The position numbers and the translations under genes were made by a program. Shown here piece after piece: positions 23,377 through 33,400 of a stretch of 55,398 nt of DNA; position 1 is the first letter of the stretch; each line of letters begins with the position of its first letter. Source of the stretch: MWBV01 sp964447315 (GTDB lineage Archaea > Nanobdellota > Nanobdellia > Pacearchaeales > GW2011-AR1); the NCBI GenBank assembly GCA_964447315.1, contig CAYURQ010000005.1, forward strand, positions 1 to 55,398, read 5' to 3'. The notes beneath the pieces were generated by a model. The model worked only from the letters and a program-made list of their open reading frames with translations. It had not been told where the DNA came from and searched no databases.

Positions 23377-25563
23377 ATGAAAAACAAAAAAACAAAAAAA
23401 GCTCAGATGAAAATTTCATATAATTTAATATTTTCAATCATATTAATTGTTATTTTTATTGTATTTGCAGCATTTGCAATAACCAAGTTTATTGAAAATA
23501 AAGAATTTATTAAAGCTGAAAAGATAGAATATGATATCCAAGTTGAAATAAATAAATTAAAAACAATTTCTAGTAGTTCTATAGAAAAAGGATATAATGT
23601 TCCAAAAGAGATTGAGGAAATTTGTTTTGAGCAACAACCTCAAGATTCTGAACTTCCAAATATGTATTCTTTGCCTGAAAAAATTATCAGTGAAAAATTA
23701 ATTAATGTTGATTGGAGTAAAACAAATCCTTCTGGAGAGAAACTTTGCATTCCTGCTTATTCAGATGATAAAATTTACCTTTGGTTTAAAAAAGATTATG
23801 GTGATGAATTAATTACAATAAAGAATCCAGAAGAATTTTTTGAAGAAGAAATTGAAATAAGGCTAGGAGAGGTTGATATCCCCAAAGGAAGTGTTTCAGC
23901 AACTTTCAATGATTTAAACTATGCTATTATTGGAGATTCTATGTCTGATAGTTTTAGTAATGACTGGATTGGAAATTTTGCAGATAAATCATCTTTAAGT
24001 GAAAATGATTTTAACATACTAGCAAATCCTGGAGATAGTTGTGCAGATGTTTATAATCAACTTAATGAAGTTTCAGATAATACAGATGTTTTATTTTCTA
24101 GTTGCGGAGTTAATGGGTTTGCTGGAAATGACAATAAAAAGTGGTGGGAAGATATTTACAATAAAGCAAAAGAAAAAGAAATTAAAAAAATTTACATGAT
24201 CACAATGCCTCCCTGGGATAATTTAAAAAATGATATTCAAGGATGTAATAAAATGAAATCAGAAAATCAATGGTTAATTAATTTTGCTTCAGATAAAGAG
24301 GATTTAATTGTTATTGATTTATGGACAATGTGGCATGATTCAACTGGAACAAGTAATACAAATTGTGGTTGGCATTCAAATAAAGATTTAAGTGACGATG
24401 GGGTTCATCCAAACTCAAAGGCAAATCAAGAATGGGGAGAGGAGTATTATGATGAAGTTAAAAAATATGTTGATACTTTGAAAATAAGTACTGGTTCAGG
24501 ATCTCAAACACAAGGGAATAATTATGGAAATTTGCAGTCAAAAACTTGCGGGGATTTTGAAATATATTTTCAAAATGATTTTGAAGATAATAAGATTGGC
24601 TCTTATAGCAATTTCAATGAATTTAGAAAAGAATGGAATTGTGGAGGAGCAAACAGGTGGGAATATACAAAAATTTTTCAAGGAATTGGAGATAATCCTA
24701 CTAAATCTTTTGAAATAGTTTTTCCTTTTTATGATATTAAAGATTTTAAATGGAGCTGCTGGTGTGATACAAGATGTGAAGCAGAAGATGGAAGCGGAGC
24801 AAGAAAAGTTTTTGATAAAAAAATGAATTTTGGATGTCCATATAAACTTACTGGAGTTGGTCCTGGAAGTGGAGGAGCTAGTTTTAAAGTAGATTTACCT
24901 TCAAAAGAAGTTTTATATTTATCTTATAAAATAAGATTTGGAGAGGATTTTTATCCTGTTGATGGAGGAAAACTTCCTGGATTTTGCGGAGGTACCTGTC
25001 CTGGGGGGGGAGGAGATACTGATAAAGATGGAGATGGAACAAGTGATGGATTTTCAGCAAGGTTAATGTGGGGAAAACAAAAAGAAGATGGAACAATTGG
25101 AGGGAAATTTTACGTTTACCATCCAACTAGAGAAATTAAATATGGTTCAAGTCAGGGATTTTCAAGAGGTTTTCATGATGGAGAATGGTATACAATTGTA
25201 CAGAGAGTTCAGATGAATGATTTAAATCAAGATAATGGAAGATTAACTGCTTGGATAGATGGAAGATTAGTTACAGATAAATCTGGATATATTTTTAGAA
25301 AAGGAAGTAGTGAAAATTTTGCAATTGATAAAATAATGTTTGCTAATTTCTTTGGAGGTTCAGGAGAGAGAATGTGCAAAGATAGGTATATTGAATCAGG
25401 AGAGTTTCAATGTGATAGATATAGTGATGGAAGTCCTTACAAGTTTTACGCACCTAGAAAAGATGAATATATTTACTTTGATGATATTGTTGTTTATTAT
25501 CCTAATTCAGATAGTTCATACAAATCAGGAGAGGTTTGGCCTCCTGATTTAAGTACTTGCTAG
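23377..25563 (+). CDS. pilin-stemmed protein with SGNH hydrolase and PL14-like domains
   Basis: 728 aa from ATG 23377, seven bases after the previous stop. Class III prepilin N-terminus: KTKKA then QMKISYN and a membrane helix. After a stalk, residues about 180-370 are an SGNH/GDSL hydrolase: block I IGDSMSDS (about residue 186), a block III-like SSCGVNG, and block V DDGVHPN (about 340) with the Asp-His pair. Residues about 395-728 are a second PL14-like domain: GGKLPGF (about 530), FSARLMWGK, FYVYHP, WIDG, ANFFGGSG and FDDIVVYYP. An esterase joined to a lyase suggests attack on acetylated acidic polysaccharide. It is the paralog of the preceding gene with the hydrolase inserted. Confidence 0.77.
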   Translation: MKNKKTKKAQMKISYNLIFSIILIVIFIVFAAFAITKFIENKEFIKAEKIEYDIQVEINKLKTISSSSIEKGYNVPKEIEEICFEQQPQDSELPNMYSLPEKIISEKLINVDWSKTNPSGEKLCIPAYSDDKIYLWFKKDYGDELITIKNPEEFFEEEIEIRLGEVDIPKGSVSATFNDLNYAIIGDSMSDSFSNDWIGNFADKSSLSENDFNILANPGDSCADVYNQLNEVSDNTDVLFSSCGVNGFAGNDNKKWWEDIYNKAKEKEIKKIYMITMPPWDNLKNDIQGCNKMKSENQWLINFASDKEDLIVIDLWTMWHDSTGTSNTNCGWHSNKDLSDDGVHPNSKANQEWGEEYYDEVKKYVDTLKISTGSGSQTQGNNYGNLQSKTCGDFEIYFQNDFEDNKIGSYSNFNEFRKEWNCGGANRWEYTKIFQGIGDNPTKSFEIVFPFYDIKDFKWSCWCDTRCEAEDGSGARKVFDKKMNFGCPYKLTGVGPGSGGASFKVDLPSKEVLYLSYKIRFGEDFYPVDGGKLPGFCGGTCPGGGGDTDKDGDGTSDGFSARLMWGKQKEDGTIGGKFYVYHPTREIKYGSSQGFSRGFHDGEWYTIVQRVQMNDLNQDNGRLTAWIDGRLVTDKSGYIFRKGSSENFAIDKIMFANFFGGSGERMCKDRYIESGEFQCDRYSDGSPYKFYAPRKDEYIYFDDIVVYYPNSDSSYKSGEVWPPDLSTC

Positions 25564-25587
25564 ATTAATTAAATTTAATAATGTAGA

Positions 25588-26067
25588 ATGATAATAAAAA
25601 ATATGGCAAAAAAGAAAAATAAAAAAGCCCAGTTTTATCTTGTGGCTAGTATTGTCTTAGTTGCACTGTTTCTTAGTTTTATTTCATTGATGAATTATTC
25701 AATAAGGTCTGATAACCCTGAAGTTTACAAATATGTTGATGAACTAAGAATAGAAGGAGCAAAAGTTATTGATTATGAAATTTATACTGGAAATCTTGTT
25801 TTTGATGATTTTGCAAAAAATTATAGCTATTATGTTCCTGGGCAAAAAGATATTTATTTTATCAAAGGGGAGCAAGGAAGTTTAGATGTTTTTAATTATC
25901 AAGGAGAACAAAAAAATCCTGTTAGTTATGAAATTGCAAGTGGAGAGGTTTCAATAGATATTCAGGGAAATGATTTTTCTTTTGAATTAAAAGAAGGTGA
26001 AAATTTTTATTTTGTTATGAAAGACCAGTATAAAAACCAAGAATATTATATAACTAGTATTGAATAA
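25588..26067 (+). CDS. minor pilin-like protein
   Basis: 159 aa (ATG 25588; ATG 25603 also possible). KNKKA then QFYLVASIVLVALFLSFIS is a class III-type signal and hydrophobic helix. The remaining 115 residues are a beta-rich globular part without Cys (YYVPGQKDIYF, FSFELKEGENFYFVM). It follows the two pilin-lyase genes and probably is a minor or structural subunit of the same pilus. Confidence 0.68.
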   Translation: MIIKNMAKKKNKKAQFYLVASIVLVALFLSFISLMNYSIRSDNPEVYKYVDELRIEGAKVIDYEIYTGNLVFDDFAKNYSYYVPGQKDIYFIKGEQGSLDVFNYQGEQKNPVSYEIASGEVSIDIQGNDFSFELKEGENFYFVMKDQYKNQEYYITSIE

Positions 26068-26097
26068 TTTTTTAAAGTGTAATTGTCTTAAAAACTT

Positions 26098-26613
26098 ATG
26101 AATTATAAAAATAAAAAAGGGGTAAGTGTACTTGTTGGATATGTTTTACTTATTACATTTGTAATATTTATGGGAGTTATTATTTATAGTTGGATGAAAT
26201 CTTATGTTCCAAAAAATGATTTAAACTGTCCTGATGGAACTTCTCTTTTCATAAAAGATTATGAGTGTGATTCAAGTGAATTAAATATTACTTTAAAAAA
26301 CAACGGAAGATTTAATGTTGGAGGATATTTTATAAGAGTTACTGACACTCCTCAAGCTGGATTAGCAACAATTGATATTTCTCAAAATTTAACCAGTGGA
26401 GGTTCAACAATTACTCCATTTGGAGTGAAATTTCAAGGAAATGATAACTCTCTTGTTCCAACATATGATGAAACTCATATATTTGATATTTCTGATTATG
26501 CTCAAATATATTCATTAGAGATTGTTCCACTTAGATGGCAAGAAGAAGACAGAAGAAAAAGATTAGTTACCTGTAAAACATCAATATTAAGAGAAGATAT
26601 AACTTGTACTTAA
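26098..26613 (+). CDS. type IV pilin-like protein
   Basis: 171 aa. NKKG then VSVLVGYVLLITFVIFMGVI fits an archaeal prepilin N-terminus of the Pilin_N/DUF1628 type. Four Cys lie in the globular part (LNCPDG, DYECDS, VTCKTS, DITC), probably forming two disulfides. The middle (LNITLKNNGRFNVGGYFIRV) is the typical pilin beta-sandwich strand pattern. It has the same residue plan as the proteins at 27253 and 27816. Likely a structural pilus subunit. Confidence 0.8.
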   Translation: MNYKNKKGVSVLVGYVLLITFVIFMGVIIYSWMKSYVPKNDLNCPDGTSLFIKDYECDSSELNITLKNNGRFNVGGYFIRVTDTPQAGLATIDISQNLTSGGSTITPFGVKFQGNDNSLVPTYDETHIFDISDYAQIYSLEIVPLRWQEEDRRKRLVTCKTSILREDITCT

Positions 26614-26650
26614 AATAAAAATTTATAAAGAAATAAATATATCAACTAAA

Positions 26651-27214
26651 ATGAGTAAAAAATCAAAAAAACATCATTTTTCTATGAAAGATATTTCAAA
26701 GGAATTAAATTATAAAAATTTTGATAGATATTTAAAACAACAAAGTAATGAAGAAAATTTAAAGACATTTTATACTGCTGCCATTGCTGCACTTGATAGA
26801 GAAATAATGCAAAGTAAATCTGGAAAAGGTAATTTTTCAGGAGCATATCTTCTTTATGATAAAATTGAATCTAAACTAAATAAAAAAGAAAGTCAAGAAT
26901 TTGAAAAATATAAATCTGCTTTAGGAAAAGCAGGGCATAGATTAATCAAAGAAAATTTAAAATCAACAAATAAAAATAATAAAAAAGATGAAGAAATAAT
27001 TGATTATTATAACAAACATTCTAAATTAGAAAAAGGTTTAGCAAGATCAATTACTGCTGTTTCATTATCAGCAATCTTAGCTAGTTTATTATTAGGTGTT
27101 GGAAGTGTTACTGGAAATATTATTTCTGAATATCCAGAAAGACTTTATGGGCTTGGAGGAATTGTATTCATCTTAGGTTTAATGGGTATTCTTCTAATTA
27201 GCAGAAATAAATAA
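26651..27214 (+). CDS. membrane protein of unknown function inside the pilus operon
   Basis: 187 aa, unrecognised. Residues 1-130 are cytosolic, basic and helical (YTAAIAALDREI, AYLLYDKIESKL). Two membrane helices follow (about 133-156 and 163-183) with a short outside loop containing SVTGNIISEYPE. It may be an accessory membrane component of the pilus, judged only from its place between pilin genes. Confidence 0.6.
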   Translation: MSKKSKKHHFSMKDISKELNYKNFDRYLKQQSNEENLKTFYTAAIAALDREIMQSKSGKGNFSGAYLLYDKIESKLNKKESQEFEKYKSALGKAGHRLIKENLKSTNKNNKKDEEIIDYYNKHSKLEKGLARSITAVSLSAILASLLLGVGSVTGNIISEYPERLYGLGGIVFILGLMGILLISRNK

Positions 27215-27252
27215 AACGAATAATTTAAAAATAAGTAATTCTTGAATAATGT

Positions 27253-27714
27253 ATGAAAAAAGAAAGGGGTTTACAACCAGTTGTTGCAACAATCCTATTA
27301 GTTGTTATGGTTATAATTATTGGATTAATTGTTTTCTTATGGTTTAGAGGTATGACTGAAGAAACAATCACAAAATTTGGTGGAGAAAACGTAAGGTTGG
27401 TTTGTGATGATGTTTATTTCGAGGCTGATTATTCTGGAACCACATTATATTTATCTAACTCAGGCACAATCCCTATTTTTAGTATGGAAATTAAAGCATA
27501 CAAGCCAGGCAGCCATACGAGTGAAAACTTAAGAGATTTTTCAAATTCTTGGCCTCAAGCAGGATTAAACCAAGGAGGAACATTCTCAGATGATATTTCT
27601 ATTGATGGAGAAGAATTAGTTTTGGTTCCTGTTTTAATTGGTGAAACAGATTCAGGAAAGAAAACTTATATATGTGATGAATCACAACATGGAGTTTCAT
27701 TAAGAGTTGCTTGA
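27253..27714 (+). CDS. type IV pilin-like protein
   Basis: 153 aa. MKKERG then LQPVVATILLVVMVIIIGLIV is a clear class III prepilin signal with the usual hydrophobic helix. The globular part is a small beta-sandwich (TTLYLSNSGTIPIFSMEI) with two Cys (LVCDD, YICDE). It uses somewhat more C-ending codons than its neighbours, so it may be the major pilin of this operon. Start at ATG 27253. Confidence 0.8.
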   Translation: MKKERGLQPVVATILLVVMVIIIGLIVFLWFRGMTEETITKFGGENVRLVCDDVYFEADYSGTTLYLSNSGTIPIFSMEIKAYKPGSHTSENLRDFSNSWPQAGLNQGGTFSDDISIDGEELVLVPVLIGETDSGKKTYICDESQHGVSLRVA

Positions 27715-27780
27715 TTTTTAAGTTTTTAGATAAATAGAATAATTTTATAAATAAAAAATTATTTATATTTACATGAAAAT

Positions 27781-27802
27781 AAACCTTTTAAAAAAAAGGT
27801 TT
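27781..27802. repeat. AAACCTTTT hairpin upstream of pilin 27816
   Basis: AAACCTTTT / AAAAGGTTT, a 9-bp stem with loop AAAA, then an A-rich spacer and ATG 27816. Same family as 2229, 35880-36000 and 41488. Confidence 0.65.
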
Positions 27803-27815
27803 GCAAAAAAGAAAA

Positions 27816-28331
27816 ATGAAGAATAAAAAAGGATTGTCTGTTGTAGTTGCTTCAGTTTTAATGATTGTTCTGGTATTGGCTTCTATTGTAATTGTTTGGA
27901 CAGCTGTTAGAGGCATGATTCAAAACAGAACTGATGAAGCAAAAGATTGTTTTAAAGTAGAATTTAATGATAAAGTTATGATTAATGATGATTATACTTG
28001 CTATAATTCATCTAATGAAAGTGTATATGTTTCAATTGCTCTTGCAGATGAGCCTATAGATGGATTATTAATATCAATAGAATCAGCAGGAACATCTAAG
28101 GGATTTGAATTAACTAATGAAGTTAAAACTTTAAATGATGTAAAGAATTATCCTAGTTATTCAAATGGCGTAAAAATTCCTGGTGAAAATGAAGGTTTAA
28201 CTTATTATGTTACTGGATTTACAACTGGGCCAGATTCAATAAGAATTTCTCCAAAAGTAGGAGAATATCAATGTAAAGTTACTGATACAGTTACTCAAAT
28301 TGAAGATTGTGCATTTTTAACTGGATTTTAA
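27816..28331 (+). CDS. type IV pilin-like protein
   Basis: 171 aa from ATG 27816. A TTG start at 27801 is possible but would lie in the hairpin repeat. MKNKKG then LSVVVASVLMIVLVLASIVIVW is a class III prepilin N-terminus, very like 27253. Four Cys in the globular part (DCFKV, YTCYN, YQCKV, EDCAF). The beta-strand pattern ESVYVSIALADEPIDGLLISI fits the pilin fold. It probably assembles in the same filament. Confidence 0.8.
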   Translation: MKNKKGLSVVVASVLMIVLVLASIVIVWTAVRGMIQNRTDEAKDCFKVEFNDKVMINDDYTCYNSSNESVYVSIALADEPIDGLLISIESAGTSKGFELTNEVKTLNDVKNYPSYSNGVKIPGENEGLTYYVTGFTTGPDSIRISPKVGEYQCKVTDTVTQIEDCAFLTGF

Positions 28332-28349
28332 ATCCACAAGAGGTGATAA

Positions 28350-28895
28350 ATGATTGAAGAAGAAATAAAAAAAAGAAGTATAAAAGGACAAGTATGGATA
28401 GAAACAGTTATTTATCTTTTAATTGCATTTGTAATGATTGGATTAGTTTTAGGTTTTATAAAACCAAAAATTGAAGATATAAAAGATAAATCTATTTTAG
28501 AACAATCAGTTGAGATTCTAGGAGATATTGATGATACAATAAACACTATTGGAAGTCCTGGAAATAAAAGATTAATTGAAATTGGATTAAAAAAAGGAAA
28601 ATTATTAATTAATCCAGAAGAAGATATTTTAGAATTTAGCATGGATAGTATGCATGTATTTACAGAACCAGGGGAAAGAGTTCAAATAGGAACTGTTGTT
28701 GCTGAAACAAACAAAAAAACAAGAGACAATTTAGTTAGATTGACTGCTAATTATACAGAGGGATATAATATAACTTATAACGGAGAAGAAGAGTCAAAAA
28801 TATTAACAAAAGCTGCTGTTGCTCATAAATTAACTATAACCAATGTTGGATATGATTCAGAAGGGAGGACAATAATAAACTTTCAACTTAGTTAA
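28350..28895 (+). CDS. pilin-like protein preceding the ATPase
   Basis: 181 aa with a good ribosome site (agaggtgat) just upstream of ATG 28350. SIKG then QVWIETVIYLLIAFVMIGLVL is a class III-type signal with the conserved Glu near position +5, as in major pilins. The rest has no Cys and includes a helix (KPKIEDIKDKSILEQSVEIL) followed by beta strands. It lies 17 bases before the assembly ATPase gene. Confidence 0.77.
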   Translation: MIEEEIKKRSIKGQVWIETVIYLLIAFVMIGLVLGFIKPKIEDIKDKSILEQSVEILGDIDDTINTIGSPGNKRLIEIGLKKGKLLINPEEDILEFSMDSMHVFTEPGERVQIGTVVAETNKKTRDNLVRLTANYTEGYNITYNGEEESKILTKAAVAHKLTITNVGYDSEGRTIINFQLS

Positions 28896-28912
28896 AGTTT
28901 AAAATAAATAAA

Positions 28913-30463
28913 ATGGGTGTAAGAAGAATAAAAGATTATCCACAAGTTCAGTTGGATTTTTCACCAAATATTCCACCATTAAAAAAAGGGCAGAAGAGAT
29001 CTGAAATAGATGTTAGGTATCCTCTTATTGCTCCTTTTGCATTTGTTCATATTTACTGGGATAATAAAACAGCTGAAATGATTTATGAAATTGAAGAACC
29101 AATTCTCAATAAAAAAGAAATGCGAGATAAAGAACAACTAGTTACTGCTATGAGAAATATGATTAATTTCCAGCATGTTGTTGGTAAAGATTACAGTAAA
29201 TTACTTGAATATATTGATAAAAGATTTAAGATTCTAGCAATTGAATTAGGAATGGATATGTCTTATGAAAGTTACAGAAAAATTTATTACTATTTGGCCA
29301 GAGATTTTATTGGTTTCAATGAAACAGAGCCTTTGTTAAGAGATTACTTTGTTGAAGATATAGAATGTAATGGTAACCATTTTCCTGTTTATATTGTTCA
29401 TAGAATTTATAGGAATATGAAAACTAATTTGGTTTTCAAAGATAATGATAAACTTGAAAGTTTTGTTGAAAAATTAGCGCAGAGATGTGGTAAGTATATT
29501 TCTTATGCCCAACCTATTTTAGATGGAAGTTTACCAGATGGTTCTCGTGTAAATGCAACTTATACAAAAGATATTACAAGCAGAGGTCCTACATTTACAA
29601 TTAGAAAATTCACTAAAGAACCATGGACTCCTTCACAATTAATATCCTTTAGAACACTAAGTCCTGAAATAATGGCTTATTTATGGATGCTTGTTGAATA
29701 TAGAATGAACTTGCTTATTGTGGGAGGTACCTCCTCAGGTAAAACTACACTGCTTAATGCAGTTGCATTTTTTATTCCACCAGAATCAAGAGTTGTTTCA
29801 ATTGAAGATACTCGTGAATTAAATCTTCCTAGAGATAATTGGTTACCTAGTGTTGTTAGAACTGCGACAGGGGCAGGAGGAATGGGAGAAATTACTTTGT
29901 TTGAACTGCTTAGAGCATCTTTCAGACAGAATCCAGATTATGTAATTGTTGGTGAAACAAGAGGAAAGGAAGCAAGTGTACTTTTCCAGGGTATGGCATC
30001 AGGACATTCATCTATTAGTACAATACACGCAGATTCAATTGAAACTGTTATTAAACGTTTAGAAACCCCTCCTATTGAGTTATCCCCTACTTTGCTTAAT
30101 GTTCTGGATTGTATTTGTGTTATGACTCATGCAATTGTTGATAATCAAGAAACAAGAAAATTAAAAGAAGTTGTTGAAGTTGTAAATGTTACTCCTGATG
30201 GAATCGCAGTTACAAACACGCCATTCAAATGGGATGCTATTGAAGATGAATTTTATTCAAAGAAAGAAAGTAAAATGTTTGAAAAAATAACTAAACGTTA
30301 TGGTATACTTCCTGAGGAATTAGATTTAGAATATAAAAAAAGAGTTGAACTATTATATGAAATGTATAAAAGAAAAATCTTTAATTTTGATGATGTTCAA
30401 AGAATAACAAATGAATATTATAAGAGACCTAAAGAAGTTTTAAAACAGTTTGGAATAAATTAA
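28913..30463 (+). CDS. pilus assembly/secretion ATPase, CpaF/TadA-VirB11 family
   Basis: 516-aa cytosolic hexameric ATPase that powers pilus assembly. Walker A GGTSSGKTTLLNA is near residue 270, the Asp box VSIEDTRELNL near 297, Walker B VIVGETRGKEA near 344, and the His box GHSSISTIHAD near 365. The N-terminal domain (residues 1-200) is the archaeal type. This is the clearest proof that the operon encodes a type IV pilus-like machine. No archaellum-specific genes are seen, so an adhesive or Tad-like pilus is more likely than an archaellum. Confidence 0.93.
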   Translation: MGVRRIKDYPQVQLDFSPNIPPLKKGQKRSEIDVRYPLIAPFAFVHIYWDNKTAEMIYEIEEPILNKKEMRDKEQLVTAMRNMINFQHVVGKDYSKLLEYIDKRFKILAIELGMDMSYESYRKIYYYLARDFIGFNETEPLLRDYFVEDIECNGNHFPVYIVHRIYRNMKTNLVFKDNDKLESFVEKLAQRCGKYISYAQPILDGSLPDGSRVNATYTKDITSRGPTFTIRKFTKEPWTPSQLISFRTLSPEIMAYLWMLVEYRMNLLIVGGTSSGKTTLLNAVAFFIPPESRVVSIEDTRELNLPRDNWLPSVVRTATGAGGMGEITLFELLRASFRQNPDYVIVGETRGKEASVLFQGMASGHSSISTIHADSIETVIKRLETPPIELSPTLLNVLDCICVMTHAIVDNQETRKLKEVVEVVNVTPDGIAVTNTPFKWDAIEDEFYSKKESKMFEKITKRYGILPEELDLEYKKRVELLYEMYKRKIFNFDDVQRITNEYYKRPKEVLKQFGIN

Positions 30464-30464
30464 T

Positions 30465-33400
30465 ATGAAAATTAAAAGAGAATTATTTATTATTTTAAGT
30501 ATTATGTTCTTTATAGGTTTTATCTCAGCTATTCCTCTTATTTCTTTTGTTAATCCAACTCCTGATGATGGAACTCAAACAACAGGAAGTTCATTAATTA
30601 TTAATACAACAATTACAGGAATTCAGGGATTACTGAAGTTTGTATTTCAATGGCAAGGAACTAATTACACTTTATATGATGAAGATTTAATTTTACATTT
30701 AAATTTAAATAATAATTCTTTGTTAGGTGAAAATAATTCTCATGTTTATGACAGCTCAAGGGCAGGGCATAATGGAACAGTTTCAGGAGATATTTCAAGT
30801 ATTAATGGAAAGTATCAAGGAGGAATTTCAATTAATGCAGATAATGAGTTTATTAATCTTTCAGACCATGCAGATTTCAGAAATGAAAATTTTACAATAA
30901 GTTTTTGGTATAATAAATCAAATATTAGTTTAAAAGAAATTTCTGCATTTGGAAGATCTACTTGCTTATTATTAACAAGTGGAAGAGTTTATTGTGTTGG
31001 AGATAATGATTATGGGCAGTTAGGAGATGATTCAACAACATCCAGGCCTAATTTAGAGGAAGTTTCTGGAGGATACACTTTTAATAGTTTATGTAAAGAA
31101 GATTACTCTGACTCAAGACATATTTGTGGTTTATTGCCTAATGGTACTGGATTATGTTGGGGAAATAATGGAGATGGTCAAATAGGAGATGGAACAACCA
31201 CTAATAAAGAAATTCCAACAATAATTCAAGGAAATTATAATTTTTCAAGTCTTTATTGTGGAAAAGCAAATACTTGTGGAATATTGCAAAATGGAAGTGC
31301 TCTTTGTTGGGGAGATAACAGCAATGGGCAATTAGGTTTAGGTAATGGAAATGTAACAGATATGTATACTCCAAGACCTGTTTATGGTAATAAAAGCTAC
31401 AAATTATTTACATCAGGAGATAGAGAACATTGCGGTATTTTACATAATGGAAGTGCTCTTTGTTGGGGAAGAAATGATCATGGGCAGATTGGAAATGGTA
31501 GTGTGGGATTTACTGTAAAAGAACCTGCTTTTGTTTACGGAGAATATAATTTTACATATATTTCTGCAGGTAATGAAAAAGTTTGTGCAATATTAGTTAA
31601 TAAATCTGCATTTTGCTGGGGAAATGATGACAGTGGTTCTGATTCAGGGTGCATGGGAGGATTAGGAGATGGAGGATGTTCTGAAAGATATTATCCTACT
31701 GCAACATACGGAAATTATAATCACACATACTTTGAAGCAACTTATGATGGATATTGCAGTATGTTAGAAAATTCAAGTGTATTTTGTTGGGGAGAAAATG
31801 GTTTAGGACAATTAGGAAATAATGGAACAGGAGGAGTTTCATTAGTACCTAAAAAAATTTATGGAAACTATACTTTCAATAAAATTAGTTCTGGAAATCA
31901 TCATTCCTGTGGAATAACTACTGATAATATGTTATTGTGCTGGGGAGATAATTCTTATGGTCAAACAGGAAAAGGAATTTCTTCAAATATCTTAAATCCA
32001 ACTTTATTTTCTCATGGAAATATGAGTTCAGGAGGATATAAAAAATTTGATGAAGCAGCTTTTACATCTTGTGGATTATTGCAAAATGGAAGTGCTCTTT
32101 GTTGGGGATGGAATGTTTATGGACAAGTAGGAGATAATACAACTGAAAGTAAATCAATTCCTACTTTTGTTTATGGAGAATATAATTTCAAAGATATTTC
32201 TTGTGGAGGTTTCACTTGTTGTGGGATAGAACAAAATGGCTCAGGTTTATGCTGGGGTGCAAACCCTTATGGGCAAATAGGAAATGGTGACAGTTCAAAT
32301 AGTGCTATTCCTTTAGTGGTATATGGAGAATATAATTTTAGTTTAATAAGTCCTGCAAGTCAACATACTTGTGGTTTATTAACAAATGGTTCTGCTCTTT
32401 GTTGGGGAAGAAATAATTTTGGACAATTAGGTTTAGGTAATGGAAATGATACTCAAATGTTTACTCCTACTTATGTTTTTGGAGGATATAATTTCACTAA
32501 AATATTTTCAGATGGATTTTCAAGTTGCGGTTTATTAACAAATGGTTCTGCTCTTTGTTGGGGAAGAAATCAATTTGGACAATTAGGAAATCCTGGAGCA
32601 GGAACTTCAATACAATATCCTATTCCTGTTATTGGAAATAATACTTTCACAGAAATAATAATAATTGGCCATACTTGTGGATTGTTGCAAAACGGGACTT
32701 TGCTTTGTTGGGGAAGAAATGATTTTGGACAACTAGGTTTAGGTAGTGGAAATACAACAAATATGAAAACTCCATATCAAGTAAGTGTAGATTACAATTT
32801 CAGTTCATTTAAATTAAGTGGTACAAGTTCTTGTGGATTGTTGCAAAACGGGACTTTGCTTTGTTGGGGAAGAAATAATTGGGGTCAATTAGGAGATGGA
32901 ACAGAAGTAAATAAAGAATATCCTATTGCAGTTAAAACAAATGGATACTTAGTTAACTCTTTTCATGTAGGATACCATATTTTTGCAAACTTTACAAATA
33001 ATAAAGGAATTTTTTCTTGGGGATTAAATTCTTTTAGTCAGCAAGCAGTAGAACCATATAATTATAAAATTCCTAGTCATTCAATGGTAAAAGGAACTTT
33101 ATTTGGAAAAGGAGCAGGTTCATTTATAGTTAATTCAGGATATGGTGGTGATTTAATATTCTTTGCTAATAGTTTCTCAGAAGATTTAGATTTAAGCAAT
33201 GAATATCAACATATTGTAGTTACATATAATGGAAAAAGTGCAAGAATCTACAAAAATGGAAATTTAGAAAAATCATTTAATCCTTTAACTCTTTCATACC
33301 CCACAGACCTAAGTTCTTTAATCATAGGCCAAGACGCCCGTGGGCAAATAGACGAGATTTTAATGTGGAACATAACTCTTAGTGCAAGTGAGATAAATCA

